A stretch of DNA of 27,708 nt from a virus, in IMG/VR virus record IMGVR_UViG_3300034272_000676, positions 1 through 27,708 of that record, one strand, 5' to 3'. Positions 3,958-12,570 of this stretch are shown here, in pieces. How positions within the stretch are numbered: position 1 is the first letter of the stretch; each line of letters begins with the position of its first letter. The notes beneath the pieces are model-generated. The model saw only the letters and a list, made by a program, of their open reading frames with translations. It was not told the DNA's origin and made no database searches. A program made the position numbers and the translations under genes.

Positions 3958-4560
3958 ATGATTGAAATACAGCCAAGCGCAGACAAGCCTCTGCCATTTG
4001 ATATGTCCGATGAGCAACCCAAGACTCACAAGGACGGCATCGCCATCGCTGTAAATACCGCAAACCTGATCGAGAAGATCGGCCCCGGTATTGATTTTGA
4101 AGATAAAGACCTGCACAAATCATCGGATCTTTTCAACGGTACCGATAAACCCAATGCACCTAAGCACATACAGGTTGCAGCAGAAGCCAAAGCAGCAGCA
4201 GTCCTCATTAAGAAGTTTGACTTCCAAGCGTTTGCGGATATTCAGCAAGCACGCACATACATCACTAATAAGCTAGTCACCCTGTCTGATTGCGGTGATG
4301 CCAAGATTGAGATCAAAGCCCTTGAGCTTCTTGGCAAACATTCCGACATTGGCCTGTTCACTGAACGCAGTGAGATTACTGTGCACCACACCACAAGTAA
4401 GGGACTTGAGGACTCTATTAAAGAGCGCATCAAGCGGCTCATGAATGCAGATGTTACAGATGTAACGCCCCTAGACGATCTGGATACGCACCTAGGCCCA
4501 GCAGAAGAAACCCGCCAAGACGTACCTAAAGACGTACCTAATGAGCAACCTGAGTCTTAA
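3958..4560 (+). CDS. Terminase small subunit
   Basis: This 200-aa protein should recognise phage DNA and load the large terminase for packaging. The middle part carries the helical segment typical of many small terminases, 'KIEIKALELLGKHSDIGLF' (about 117-134), followed by charged helices (EDSIKERIKRLM). The N-terminus is acidic and disordered-looking. It ends 20 bases inside the large terminase gene, the usual pairing. The start is uncertain. ATG 3958 and ATG 4003 both lack a clear ribosome site, and an in-frame GTG at 3907 would lie inside the tRNA-like T arm, so I prefer 3958. Confidence 0.8.
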   Translation: MIEIQPSADKPLPFDMSDEQPKTHKDGIAIAVNTANLIEKIGPGIDFEDKDLHKSSDLFNGTDKPNAPKHIQVAAEAKAAAVLIKKFDFQAFADIQQARTYITNKLVTLSDCGDAKIEIKALELLGKHSDIGLFTERSEITVHHTTSKGLEDSIKERIKRLMNADVTDVTPLDDLDTHLGPAEETRQDVPKDVPNEQPES

Positions 4561-6064
4561 AGAGATTGAAGCGGCGATTAAGTCCGGCAAGATGTCGGAA
4601 GCTGACCTGCGTGTGTTGGAAGCCTCACTTATTAAATTAGAGAAGCTTAAAGATCGTGAACTATGCCAAGATAAGTTCATTAAGTTTGTGGAAAAAGTCT
4701 GGCCAACGTTCATTTCTGGTGCGCACCACAAGCGAATGGCAGATGCTTTTGAAAGGGTTGCAAATGGAACTTGCAAACGTCTTATTATCAATATGCCTCC
4801 TCGCCACACTAAGTCAGAGTTTGCTAGTTATCTGCTACCTGCTTGGTTTTTGGGCAAATTTCCCCACAAAAAAGTGATTCAGGCGTCTAACACGGGCGAA
4901 TTGGCGGTAGGTTTTGGTAGAAAAGTACGAAATTTAGTGGATTCTGAGGTATATGGTAGTATTTTTCCCAATTTAGCGCTCCAAGCGGACTCAAAAGCAG
5001 CCGGAAGGTGGAATACCAGCAAGGGTGGTGACTATTTTGCGATTGGTGTGGGCGGTACAGTGACCGGTAAGGGCGCAGATGTGCTCATTATTGATGATCC
5101 GCACTCAGAACAAGAGGCTGCGATGGCAGCAAGCAACCCAGACATCTACGATAAGGTGTTTGAGTGGTATACATCTGGCCCTCGTCAGCGTTTGCAGCCG
5201 GGCGGCTCTATTGTTGTGGTTATGACACGCTGGGCACAACGAGATTTAACAGGACAGGTACTAAAAAGTGCAGCACAACGCAGTGGTGAAGAGTGGGAAG
5301 TCATTGAATTCCCCGCGATCTTACCTAGCGGTAAACCGCTTTGGCCGCAATTTTGGAGTCTGGCTGAGTTGGAAGCCCTTCGTGAAGAACTCCCTAATGC
5401 CAAGTGGCAGGCGCAGTATCAGCAAAATCCTGTGGGTAACGAGAGCGCGATTGTTAAGCGTGATTGGTGGAAATGGTGGGAGAAAGACGATCCCCCTCAG
5501 TGCGACTACATCCTCCAGTCGTGGGACACGGCGTTTGAGAAAACCCAGCGTGCTGACTATTCCGCAGGGACGACGTGGGGTATCTTCAATTGTGAAGAGG
5601 ACAACTTTGCGCCCAACATCATATTACTCAACACATATAAGAAGCGGGTTGAGTTCCCAGAGTTAAAGCGTGACGTGCTCAGAGAATACAACGAGTATGA
5701 ACCCGACTCTCTGATTGTGGAGAAGAAGGCGTCTGGTGCGCCGCTGATCTATGACTTAAGAGCGATGGGTATACCTGTGCAGGAGTACACGCCTAGTAAG
5801 GGCCAAGACAAAATTGCCCGCTTGAACTCAGTCTCAGACATAATTGCGAGTGGAAAAGTATGGATTCCACAGACCCGCTGGGCAGAAGAGTTAGTTGACG
5901 AGATTGCTGCGTTCCCATCTGGGGAGCATGATGACTTGGTTGACGCGACGACACTAGCGTTAATGCGTTTCCGTCAGGGTGGGTTCCTACGTTTACCAAG
6001 CGATGAGCCTGAAGAGATTCAATGGTTTAAGAGCCACCGCCGCGAGCGGTTCTATACAGTTTAA
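4541..6064 (+). CDS. terL: Terminase large subunit
   Basis: The 507-aa packaging motor has an N-terminal ATPase and a C-terminal RNase H-like nuclease. Visible motifs are a Walker A-like MPPRHTKS (85-92), Walker B with catalytic acid VLIIDDPH (181-188) and a coupling segment VVVMTRW (225-231). Nuclease acids lie in SWDTAFE (D329), VEKKASG (E394) and HDDLVDA (463-469). The length and order are normal for the family, so the protein looks intact. It overlaps the small subunit gene by 20 bases and precedes the portal by 9 bases. It acts at the portal vertex of the empty prohead. Confidence 0.96.
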   Translation: MSNLSLKEIEAAIKSGKMSEADLRVLEASLIKLEKLKDRELCQDKFIKFVEKVWPTFISGAHHKRMADAFERVANGTCKRLIINMPPRHTKSEFASYLLPAWFLGKFPHKKVIQASNTGELAVGFGRKVRNLVDSEVYGSIFPNLALQADSKAAGRWNTSKGGDYFAIGVGGTVTGKGADVLIIDDPHSEQEAAMAASNPDIYDKVFEWYTSGPRQRLQPGGSIVVVMTRWAQRDLTGQVLKSAAQRSGEEWEVIEFPAILPSGKPLWPQFWSLAELEALREELPNAKWQAQYQQNPVGNESAIVKRDWWKWWEKDDPPQCDYILQSWDTAFEKTQRADYSAGTTWGIFNCEEDNFAPNIILLNTYKKRVEFPELKRDVLREYNEYEPDSLIVEKKASGAPLIYDLRAMGIPVQEYTPSKGQDKIARLNSVSDIIASGKVWIPQTRWAEELVDEIAAFPSGEHDDLVDATTLALMRFRQGGFLRLPSDEPEEIQWFKSHRRERFYTV

Positions 6065-6073
6065 GGATAAATT

Positions 6074-8569
6074 ATGGCAACGAGTTCTATGGACAAAGGT
6101 TTGTACGCAGCCCCTCTCGGTCTTGAAGAAGAGATGGGCATGGCTCCATTGGAGATTGAGATTGAAGACCCAGAGAGCGTGCGCATCGGTATGGGTGATA
6201 TTGAGATTGAACTCTCTCCTGATACTGAAGAGGGCGATGAAGAGTTTGACGCCAACCTTGCTGATTTCATGGATGACAGTGCACTTGATGCACTCGGTGG
6301 TGAATTAGTTTCTGACTTTGATAAAGACATTAACGACCGCAAAGATTGGATCAGAACCTACGTTGAAGGTCTGAAATTGCTTGGACTCAAGTATGAGGAA
6401 AGAACAGAGCCATGGGCTGGTGCTTGTGGTGTGTTCCACCCTATGTTGACTGAGTCTGTTGTGCGCTTTCAGTCCGAGGGAATTATGGAGACGTTCCCCG
6501 CCGCTGGCCCAGTGAAGACGCAAATCTTGGGGAAAGATACTCCTGTAAAAGAAGAAGCATCTGCTCGCGTAAGAGAAGACATGAACTACCAACTCACTGA
6601 GGTGATGGTTGAGTATCGCCCAGAGCATGAGAAGCTGCTGTGGAATTTGCCGTTGTCTGGCTCAGCGTTTAAGAAGGTCTACTACGACCCAAGCATTGGA
6701 CGTCAAGTTGCAATGTTCATCCCAGCAGAAGACATTGTTGTGCCATACGGCGCATCTAACTTAGAGCGTGCCGAGCGCGTTACGCACGTGATGCGTAAGA
6801 CTGAGAATGAGATTATCAAGTTGCAAGAAGCTGGGTTCTACAGCGACGTGGACTTGGGTGATCCGTCGAATGAACTCGATGATATTGAGAAGCAGAAGAA
6901 CGAAGAGACAGGTATGTCAGCGGTGCAGGACGATAGGTATCGCATACTTGAGATGCACGTTGACCTCGACTTAAAAGGTTACGAGCACAAAGATAAAGAT
7001 GGTGAGCCCACAGGTATTGCGCTGCCGTATGTTGTGACTGTTGAGAAAGCGACAACTAAGATTCTTGCCATTCGCCGCAATTGGTACGAAGATGATACGC
7101 TGCACATTAAGCGCCAGCACTTTGTACATTACCAATATATACCGGGGTTTGGATTTTATGGATATGGTCTCATTCACCTTATCGGCGGATATGCGAAGAG
7201 CGCGACCATGCTCATCAGGCAGCTCGTTGATGCAGGTACGCTATCTAACTTACCGGGCGGACTCAAATCACGGGGCCTCAGAGTCAAGGGTGACGACACC
7301 CCTATCGCACCGGGAGAGTTTCGTGATGTTGATGTACCGAGTGGATCCATCAGAGACAACATCTTGCCGTTGCCTTACAAGGAACCCAGTCAGGTTCTCT
7401 TTGCCTTGTTCCAGAACATTGTGCAAGAGGGTAGACAGTTCGCTTCCGCAGGAGACATGAACGTCAGTGACATGAGTGCGCAAGCACCCGTGGGTACAAC
7501 ACTGGCTATTCTTGAGCGTACGTTAAAGGTGATGGGTGCAGTGCAAGCGCGTATGCACTATTCGATGCGTCAAGAGTTCCGGCTGTTGAAAGCCATCATT
7601 GCTGACTACACACCAGAAGAGTATGACTACGAGCCAGTCGATGGTTCACGTCGTGCTAAGAAGTCTGACTACGACATGGTCGCTGTGATTCCTGTGAGCG
7701 ATCCAAACGCTGCGACGATGGCGCAGAAAATTGTGCAGTACCAAGCCGCACTTCAACTCGCACAGACAGCACCACAACTCTACAACTTGCCACTCCTGCA
7801 CCGCCAAATGATTGAGGTGTTGGGCATCAAGAACGCAGCTAAGTTAATTCCTATCGAGGACGATGCAACGGCTACAGACCCAGTGCAAGAGAACCAGAAC
7901 GTGTTGACAGGCAAACCTGTTAAGGCGTTTATTGAGCAAGATCATCAAGCTCATATTGCAGTGCACACAAGCATGCTTCAGAACCCTAAGATCATGGGCA
8001 TGATCCAGCAGACCCCACAAGGTCAAGCAATCATGGCTGGCATGCAGGCTCACATCAACGAGCACTTGGCATACGCATACCGCAAAGAGATTGAGCAGAC
8101 TGTGGGCCTCCTGTTACCAACAGAGGAGCAAGAAAAGAATATGGCCCCCGAAGTGGCCGCACAAGTTGCACAACTTTCTGCACAAGCATCGATGCGCATG
8201 ACTCAACAAGCTCAATCAGCAGCGGCGCAACAGCAAGCCCAACAGCAAGCTCAAGACCCACTGATTCAGATGCAGCAGCAAGAGTTGCAAATCAAGATGC
8301 AAGAGCTCCAACTTAAAGCGCAGAAGCAACAGATCGATGCAGCAGCTAAAGCTGACCAGCTTCGTATTGAAGAGTCACGTATTGCGGCTCAGAAAGAAAT
8401 CGCGGCTATGCAGGTTGGTGCAAGCGCAGCTGCTGCAAAAGACAAACTCGAGAAGCAACAGCTTATTGAGGGTACCAAAATTGGCGTTGATATTGCCAAG
8501 AACCGCGCTCAGATGGCCATGCAAATGGCACAAAGAACGTCCCAAAAACCTAAGAGGGAGAGAGATTGA
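6074..8569 (+). CDS. Portal protein (P22-like)
   Basis: This 831-aa protein should form the dodecameric ring at one capsid vertex through which DNA is pumped and to which the tail attaches. An acidic N-terminal extension of about 80 residues precedes the core (GVFHPMLTESVVRFQSEGI near 118-136, FIPAEDIVVPYGAS near 216-229, YIPGFGFYGYGLIHLIGG near 356-373). Residues from about 695 to 820 are very rich in Q and A and predicted helical, like the long C-terminal barrel of P22-type portals. Position directly after terL and the size support the call. Its TGA overlaps a TTG start of the next gene. Confidence 0.92.
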   Translation: MATSSMDKGLYAAPLGLEEEMGMAPLEIEIEDPESVRIGMGDIEIELSPDTEEGDEEFDANLADFMDDSALDALGGELVSDFDKDINDRKDWIRTYVEGLKLLGLKYEERTEPWAGACGVFHPMLTESVVRFQSEGIMETFPAAGPVKTQILGKDTPVKEEASARVREDMNYQLTEVMVEYRPEHEKLLWNLPLSGSAFKKVYYDPSIGRQVAMFIPAEDIVVPYGASNLERAERVTHVMRKTENEIIKLQEAGFYSDVDLGDPSNELDDIEKQKNEETGMSAVQDDRYRILEMHVDLDLKGYEHKDKDGEPTGIALPYVVTVEKATTKILAIRRNWYEDDTLHIKRQHFVHYQYIPGFGFYGYGLIHLIGGYAKSATMLIRQLVDAGTLSNLPGGLKSRGLRVKGDDTPIAPGEFRDVDVPSGSIRDNILPLPYKEPSQVLFALFQNIVQEGRQFASAGDMNVSDMSAQAPVGTTLAILERTLKVMGAVQARMHYSMRQEFRLLKAIIADYTPEEYDYEPVDGSRRAKKSDYDMVAVIPVSDPNAATMAQKIVQYQAALQLAQTAPQLYNLPLLHRQMIEVLGIKNAAKLIPIEDDATATDPVQENQNVLTGKPVKAFIEQDHQAHIAVHTSMLQNPKIMGMIQQTPQGQAIMAGMQAHINEHLAYAYRKEIEQTVGLLLPTEEQEKNMAPEVAAQVAQLSAQASMRMTQQAQSAAAQQQAQQQAQDPLIQMQQQELQIKMQELQLKAQKQQIDAAAKADQLRIEESRIAAQKEIAAMQVGASAAAAKDKLEKQQLIEGTKIGVDIAKNRAQMAMQMAQRTSQKPKRERD

Positions 8570-8763
8570 ACGACTACAAACTTTTGTCGCATATCGCTAA
8601 TGAGATAGAGCGACTTAGAGCAGAGCAAGCTTTTCATCTTGCCAACGGCAGAGCCGCTGACATAGAAGAGTATCGAAGTATCTGTGGGGTGATCCGAGGC
8701 CTTAACCTAGCAGAAAACATTATTAATGACCTCGTGCAAAAAATGGAGAGATCTGATGACTGA
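8566..8763 (+). CDS. Small helical hypothetical protein, TTG start
   Basis: The 65-aa protein reads (M)NDYKLLSHIANEIERLRAEQ and looks all-helical. It starts with TTG overlapping the portal stop (TTGA at 8566-8569), behind a GAGGGAGAGA ribosome site, and overlaps the next gene by 8 bases. No in-frame ATG is available near the beginning. It resembles small conserved proteins found beside portals in environmental phages, with no assigned role. An assembly role is plausible only from position. Confidence 0.65.
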   Translation: MNDYKLLSHIANEIERLRAEQAFHLANGRAADIEEYRSICGVIRGLNLAENIINDLVQKMERSDD

Positions 8764-9166
8764 ATTTAACATCGCTGCCGTAGACCTGTCTGGCATTCTT
8801 AACAAGCCCTCTGAAGACAAAGCTAAGCAGTTGCCTGACCCACGTACATTTCACATTTTGTGTGTGGTGCCTGAAGCTATGCAAGAGTATGCAGAGAGCG
8901 AAGCTGGGATTATTAAATCTAGCCAATCTATGCACTTTGAAGAAGTACTTACCCCCGTTCTATTTGTCGTCAAGCTTGGGCCTGACTGCTACAAAGACAC
9001 CACTCGGTTCCCTAGCGGCCCGAGTTGCAAGGAAGGTGATTTCATCATCGTCCGACCAAATTCAGGCACCCGTCTGAAGATTCATGGCCGTGAATTCCGC
9101 ATCCTCAATGATGATTCGGTTGAAGCAGTTGTGGAAGACCCCCGTGGTATTACACGTGCAGCATAA
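8756..9166 (+). CDS. GroES-like co-chaperonin
   Basis: The 136-aa protein aligns by eye with GroES/Cpn10. A strand resembling the GroES N-terminal strand (FHILCVVPE, 32-40) leads into a mobile-loop-like segment (ESEAGIIKSS, 47-56). The roof and barrel follow, with LFVVKLGPDCY (69-79) and the hallmark CKEGDFIIVRPNSG then KIHGREFRILNDDSVEAVV (91-126). GroES partners with GroEL to fold proteins; phage versions such as T4 gp31 serve capsid folding. Its place between portal and scaffold suggests capsid assembly. The start at 8756 follows ATGGAGAGATCTG; the longer upstream frame lacks a ribosome site. Confidence 0.82.
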   Translation: MTEFNIAAVDLSGILNKPSEDKAKQLPDPRTFHILCVVPEAMQEYAESEAGIIKSSQSMHFEEVLTPVLFVVKLGPDCYKDTTRFPSGPSCKEGDFIIVRPNSGTRLKIHGREFRILNDDSVEAVVEDPRGITRAA

Positions 9167-9177
9167 GGAGCTAACAC

Positions 9178-10182
9178 ATGGCACAAACTGAGTTTAAAGA
9201 TGACTTTAAGTTTCCTCATGAAGTAGATGAAGAAGCTAAGGGTAAACCCGAAGTAGAAGAAGATGATGGCGGATTTGAAGTAGAAATTGAGGATGACACC
9301 CCACCAGAAGACCGTGGCCGCAGGCCCATGAAGGCGCAGGTGGAAGATGTTACCGAGAATGAACTATCCGAATACGACGAAAAAGTCCAAGCCCGTATCA
9401 AGAAATTAGGTAAGGGCTACCACGACGAGCGACGTGCCAAAGAAGAAGCACTGCGCGAGCGCGAGGCGGCTGAGAATATGACCAAGCAATTGTGGGAGCA
9501 AAACCGCAAGTTGCAAGAACAAGTATTGCTTGGGTCAAAAGCGTACATTGAGCAGTCAAAGAGTTCCGCTGAAATGGAATTTGAGAACGCCAAAAAGAAA
9601 TACAAAGAGGCTTATGAGTCCGGAGATTCCGATGCTGTGGTAGATGCACAAGCAGAAGTTTCACGGGCAACACTGAATTTAGACAAAGTTCAGAACATGA
9701 GGCCTTTACAAGTCGAAGAAAATGAAGTACAAATACAACAACGTAGTACAAATCAACCTTCTGTTACCCCAAAAGATCAAAGTTGGATGCAGAAAAACAC
9801 TTGGTTTGGTACCGATCCTGAAATGACAGCTTCCGCCCTCGGGTTGCATCAGAAGTTGGCTAAGGAACACGGTGCTGGCTTTGTGGGGTCTGATGACTAC
9901 TACAAACGAGTAGACGCTACAATGCGTAGACGATTTCCTGAGTATTATGAAGATGCTCAGAGCTATGAAGATGACGCCCCTTCTAAAAAGGCATCAGAAC
10001 CGGCTTACGAGGATGAACCTCCGCGCCGTGCAACAAAACCCGCTACTGTTGTGGCTCCGGCCTCACGTAGCACTCCGCCTAATCGTATTAGGCTGAAGGC
10101 ATCTGAAGCAGCGATCGCTCGCCGTCTTGGGGTTCCTTTGGAAGAATACGCTAAACAGGTTGCTCAACTTAAAAGAGGTTAA
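9178..10182 (+). CDS. Scaffolding-like protein
   Basis: The 334-aa, highly charged protein fits an internal capsid scaffold. Its acidic N-terminus (residues 1-62) is followed by a long coiled coil (about 63-175, with DERRAKEEALREREAAEN), a short motif SWMQKNTWFGTDPEMTAS (about 202-219) and a basic C-terminus (RIRLKASEAAIARRLG...QLKRG). Scaffold proteins often bind coat protein through a basic C-terminal helix. It lies just before the decoration and major capsid genes, in the standard scaffold position. AAGGAG lies upstream of the ATG. No protease gene is seen, so it may be removed intact. Confidence 0.75.
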   Translation: MAQTEFKDDFKFPHEVDEEAKGKPEVEEDDGGFEVEIEDDTPPEDRGRRPMKAQVEDVTENELSEYDEKVQARIKKLGKGYHDERRAKEEALREREAAENMTKQLWEQNRKLQEQVLLGSKAYIEQSKSSAEMEFENAKKKYKEAYESGDSDAVVDAQAEVSRATLNLDKVQNMRPLQVEENEVQIQQRSTNQPSVTPKDQSWMQKNTWFGTDPEMTASALGLHQKLAKEHGAGFVGSDDYYKRVDATMRRRFPEYYEDAQSYEDDAPSKKASEPAYEDEPPRRATKPATVVAPASRSTPPNRIRLKASEAAIARRLGVPLEEYAKQVAQLKRG

Positions 10183-10184
10183 AA

Positions 10185-10658
10185 ATGGATCAAGTATTGA
10201 CGTCTGGAAAGACACAAAATCGCGCTTCACGTGAACTAGACACTCGGGAAACGTTCGCTCGCCCAGCGGCGTGGCGTCCTCCTGAGACACTGCCTATGCC
10301 TGACGACCGTCCCGGTTGGACTCATAGGTATGTACGTATTAGTACCATGGGAACTGCCGATCCAAGTAACATCTCTTCAAAGTTACGCGAAGGATACGAA
10401 CCCTGCAAAGGTGAAGACTATCCCGAGCTCATGATGCACGCTTCCACTGAAGGTCGCTTTAAAGGCAACATTGAAGTGGGCGGTTTATTGCTCTGTCGTA
10501 TTCCAACCGAGTTCATGGATCAACGATCCAAGTACTACGAGAACCTAAACAAGTCTCAGGTGGATTCAGTGGACAATAATTTCCTTCGTGAAAATGATCC
10601 TAGGATGCCTCTTTTCTCCGAGAAGAGAACCAAGGTCACTTTCGGTTCTGGTACTTAA
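10185..10658 (+). CDS. Conserved phage head-region protein, unknown role
   Basis: The 157-aa soluble protein begins MDQVLTSGKTQNRASRELDT and contains 'THRYVRISTMGTADPSNISS' followed by REGYEPCKGEDYPEL and an acidic-aromatic C-terminal part. I recall similar proteins between scaffold and capsid genes in environmental podoviruses, annotated as hypothetical or virion-associated. It starts 2 bases after the scaffold gene, so it is co-translated with head genes. A minor capsid or assembly role is inferred from position. Confidence 0.65.
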   Translation: MDQVLTSGKTQNRASRELDTRETFARPAAWRPPETLPMPDDRPGWTHRYVRISTMGTADPSNISSKLREGYEPCKGEDYPELMMHASTEGRFKGNIEVGGLLLCRIPTEFMDQRSKYYENLNKSQVDSVDNNFLRENDPRMPLFSEKRTKVTFGSGT

Positions 10659-10673
10659 ATTTAGGAGTCCTTT

Positions 10674-11498
10674 ATGGCTTATCCGGTTGTTGATGCCCCT
10701 TACGGGCTAAAACCGATCAATCTGATCGGAGGTCAGGTATTTGCGGGTTCTACTCGTGATTACCCGATCACTAACGGTTACAGCACGGCTATTTTCTACG
10801 GCGATTACGTAGGATTGTCTCGTGGTGAAATCGTGCGTCTGTCTGTGTCTACTGGCACAGCAGGCAATCAAACAGGTATCTTCTTGGGATGCCGTTACAC
10901 AAACCCCGTCACTAAACAGTTGACTTTCTCGCAATACTGGCCCGCATCAACTGCGGCTGGTGATGCAGTAGCTATTGTTGCTGATGATCCTGACCAAGTG
11001 TTCAAGGGTGTTGTTTGTTCTGCTACTACCGCTGTTGCTTCTGGCGCTCGCGCTATGATTGGTCAAAACTTGGCCATGATTAACAACACAGGTAGCACTA
11101 CAACTGGCAATTCTAAGAACGCCATTCTCGCACCTAGCGATACGCCTGCCACCACTTCTTCCTTGCCCGTCCGCGTGCTTGGTTTGGTGCCTGATACGGC
11201 TGTTTCACTTGGAACTGTGACTTACACCAGCATTTCTACCGCTACTGTAACTTGCTCGGCTCTGCCGTTTGCGTTACCCGTTGGTACAGACGTTGGCTCG
11301 TTGGACTCTTCTGGAAACTATGTTTCTTCGGGTTCTTTCGTCGACACCGCCGCATCTGCCGGTGCTACATCGTTTATTTTGAACCAAGCTCCTGTTGCTA
11401 CATTGAACACTACTATTGTGTTGATGCAGTACCCAGAAATTCTGGTCAAGATCAACTTTGGTCAGCATCAGTATTATGCTGGTACCAGCATTGCTTAA
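10674..11498 (+). CDS. Head decoration or structural protein
   Basis: The 274-aa protein begins MAYPVVDAPYGLKPINLIGG and then an AGSTRDYPI segment. This N-terminal pattern is found in structural proteins encoded just upstream of Mu gpT-like capsid genes. It is Ser/Thr/Val/Ala-rich and predicted beta, with 'YPEILVKINFGQHQYY' near the C-terminus. There are almost no charged clusters, as expected for a capsid-surface protein. An AGGAG ribosome site precedes the ATG and the capsid gene follows after 13 bases. Decoration is the best guess; an alternative head-tail role cannot be excluded. Confidence 0.65.
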   Translation: MAYPVVDAPYGLKPINLIGGQVFAGSTRDYPITNGYSTAIFYGDYVGLSRGEIVRLSVSTGTAGNQTGIFLGCRYTNPVTKQLTFSQYWPASTAAGDAVAIVADDPDQVFKGVVCSATTAVASGARAMIGQNLAMINNTGSTTTGNSKNAILAPSDTPATTSSLPVRVLGLVPDTAVSLGTVTYTSISTATVTCSALPFALPVGTDVGSLDSSGNYVSSGSFVDTAASAGATSFILNQAPVATLNTTIVLMQYPEILVKINFGQHQYYAGTSIA

Positions 11499-11511
11499 GG
11501 AGTAACTTAAA

Positions 11512-12423
11512 ATGGCAATTTCACGCGCACAACTACTTAAGGAACTCCTCCCCGGCCTGAACGCATTGTTCGGTATGGAGTATGCTCGTTACGGCGAAGA
11601 GCACAAAGAACTCTACGAAACAGAGACCTCTGAGCGTTCCTTCGAAGAAGAGACCAAGCTGTCTGGCTTCTCTGCTGCACCTGTTAAGAACGAGGGCTCT
11701 GCCATCGCTTATGACAATGCACAAGAGGCATGGACAACTCGCTATAACCACGAAACCATCGCTTTAGGCTTCTCCATCACTGAAGAAGCTGTGGAAGATA
11801 ACTTGTATGACTCTTTGTCAGCTCGTTACACCAAAGCATTGGCTCGCGCTATGGCTTACACCAAGCAGGTTAAAGCTGCCGCCGTTATCAACAACGGTTT
11901 TAGCTCAGCCTATGTTGGTGGTGATGGTGTACCTTTGTTCAGCACTGCTCACCCCCTGATTTCTGGTGGCACTAACAGCAATCGTCCTTCTACAGCCGCT
12001 GACTTGAACGAGACTTCTTTGGAAGCCGCCGTTATTCAAATCGCTGCTTGGACAGACGAGCGTGGTCTTTTGATCGCTGCTAAGCCTAAGAAATTGATTG
12101 TTCCCCCAGCTCTGCAATTCGTTGCTACTCGTTTGTTGGAAACCAGCCTCCGCGTTGGTACAACTGACAACGATATCAATGCGTTGAAGAACAACGGTTC
12201 AATCCCTGAAGGCTACACCATTAACCACTACCTGACCGACACAAACGGCTGGTATTTGACTACTGATGTGCCTAACGGTCTGAAGCATTTCATCCGCTCT
12301 CCTTTGGAGAACAAGATGGACGGTGACTTTGACACAGGTAACGTTCGTTACAAAGCCCGCGAGCGTTATAGCTTCGGCTGGTCTGATCCATTGGGTACCT
12401 TCGGTTCACCCGGTTCAGCCTAA
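11512..12423 (+). CDS. Major capsid protein (Mu gpT-like, HK97 fold)
   Basis: The 303-aa protein matches the Mu gpT-like major head family by remembered motifs. These are EGSAIAYDNAQEAWTTRYNH (61-80), ETIALGFSITEEAVEDNLY (81-99), AAAVINNGF (122-130), GGDGVPLFSTAHPLISGG (136-153) and a C-terminal ARERYSFGWSDPLG. It should form the icosahedral shell. Length is typical and no truncation is seen. It sits at the end of the head operon and is followed by a strong terminator, suggesting that transcript levels are set here. An AAGGAG-type ribosome site precedes the ATG. Confidence 0.93.
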   Translation: MAISRAQLLKELLPGLNALFGMEYARYGEEHKELYETETSERSFEEETKLSGFSAAPVKNEGSAIAYDNAQEAWTTRYNHETIALGFSITEEAVEDNLYDSLSARYTKALARAMAYTKQVKAAAVINNGFSSAYVGGDGVPLFSTAHPLISGGTNSNRPSTAADLNETSLEAAVIQIAAWTDERGLLIAAKPKKLIVPPALQFVATRLLETSLRVGTTDNDINALKNNGSIPEGYTINHYLTDTNGWYLTTDVPNGLKHFIRSPLENKMDGDFDTGNVRYKARERYSFGWSDPLGTFGSPGSA

Positions 12424-12441
12424 TATTTCTTAGGAAATATT
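12422..12441 (+). promoter_or_regulatory. AT-rich hairpin right after the capsid stop
   Basis: AATATTTC and GAAATATT form an 8-bp stem around a short loop, overlapping the stop codon region and directly before the terminator hairpin. It may stabilise the capsid mRNA 3' end. Confidence 0.5.
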
Positions 12442-12443
12442 TG

Positions 12444-12471
12444 AAGGGGGGCCTTGTGCCCCCTTTTCTTT
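12444..12471 (+). terminator. Rho-independent terminator after the capsid gene
   Basis: AAGGGGG and CCCCCTT pair around a short loop and are followed by TTTTCTTTT. This is a clear intrinsic terminator closing the packaging/head transcript. Confidence 0.88.
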
Positions 12472-12480
12472 TGGTGTATA

Positions 12481-12550
12481 TTGACTTTAATCCGGGCTTT
12501 CCGGTGCATCAAACAGTCCCGGCTGACGACATACAGATTGATGCACTTAA
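12481..12550 (+). ncRNA. Structured RNA downstream of the capsid gene (Mu-gpT-DE-like)
   Basis: The stretch holds CCGG-GCTTT-CCGG (12492-12504) and a 9-bp perfect inverted repeat GTGCATCAA/TTGATGCAC (12504-12512 with 12538-12546), with a smaller CAG...CTG stem in its loop. From memory, a conserved RNA called the Mu-gpT downstream element was described behind Mu gpT-like capsid genes in viral metagenomes. Position and structure fit that idea, but the identity is untested. It also lies in the leader of the next gene. Confidence 0.5.
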
Positions 12551-12570
12551 CTTGTATGTAAGGAAAAATC

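Noticed and set aside
12454-12482. Promoter (TTGTGC...TATATT) before gene 12571
   Set aside because: The -35 match is weak and overlaps the terminator stem; the evidence is too poor to annotate it.
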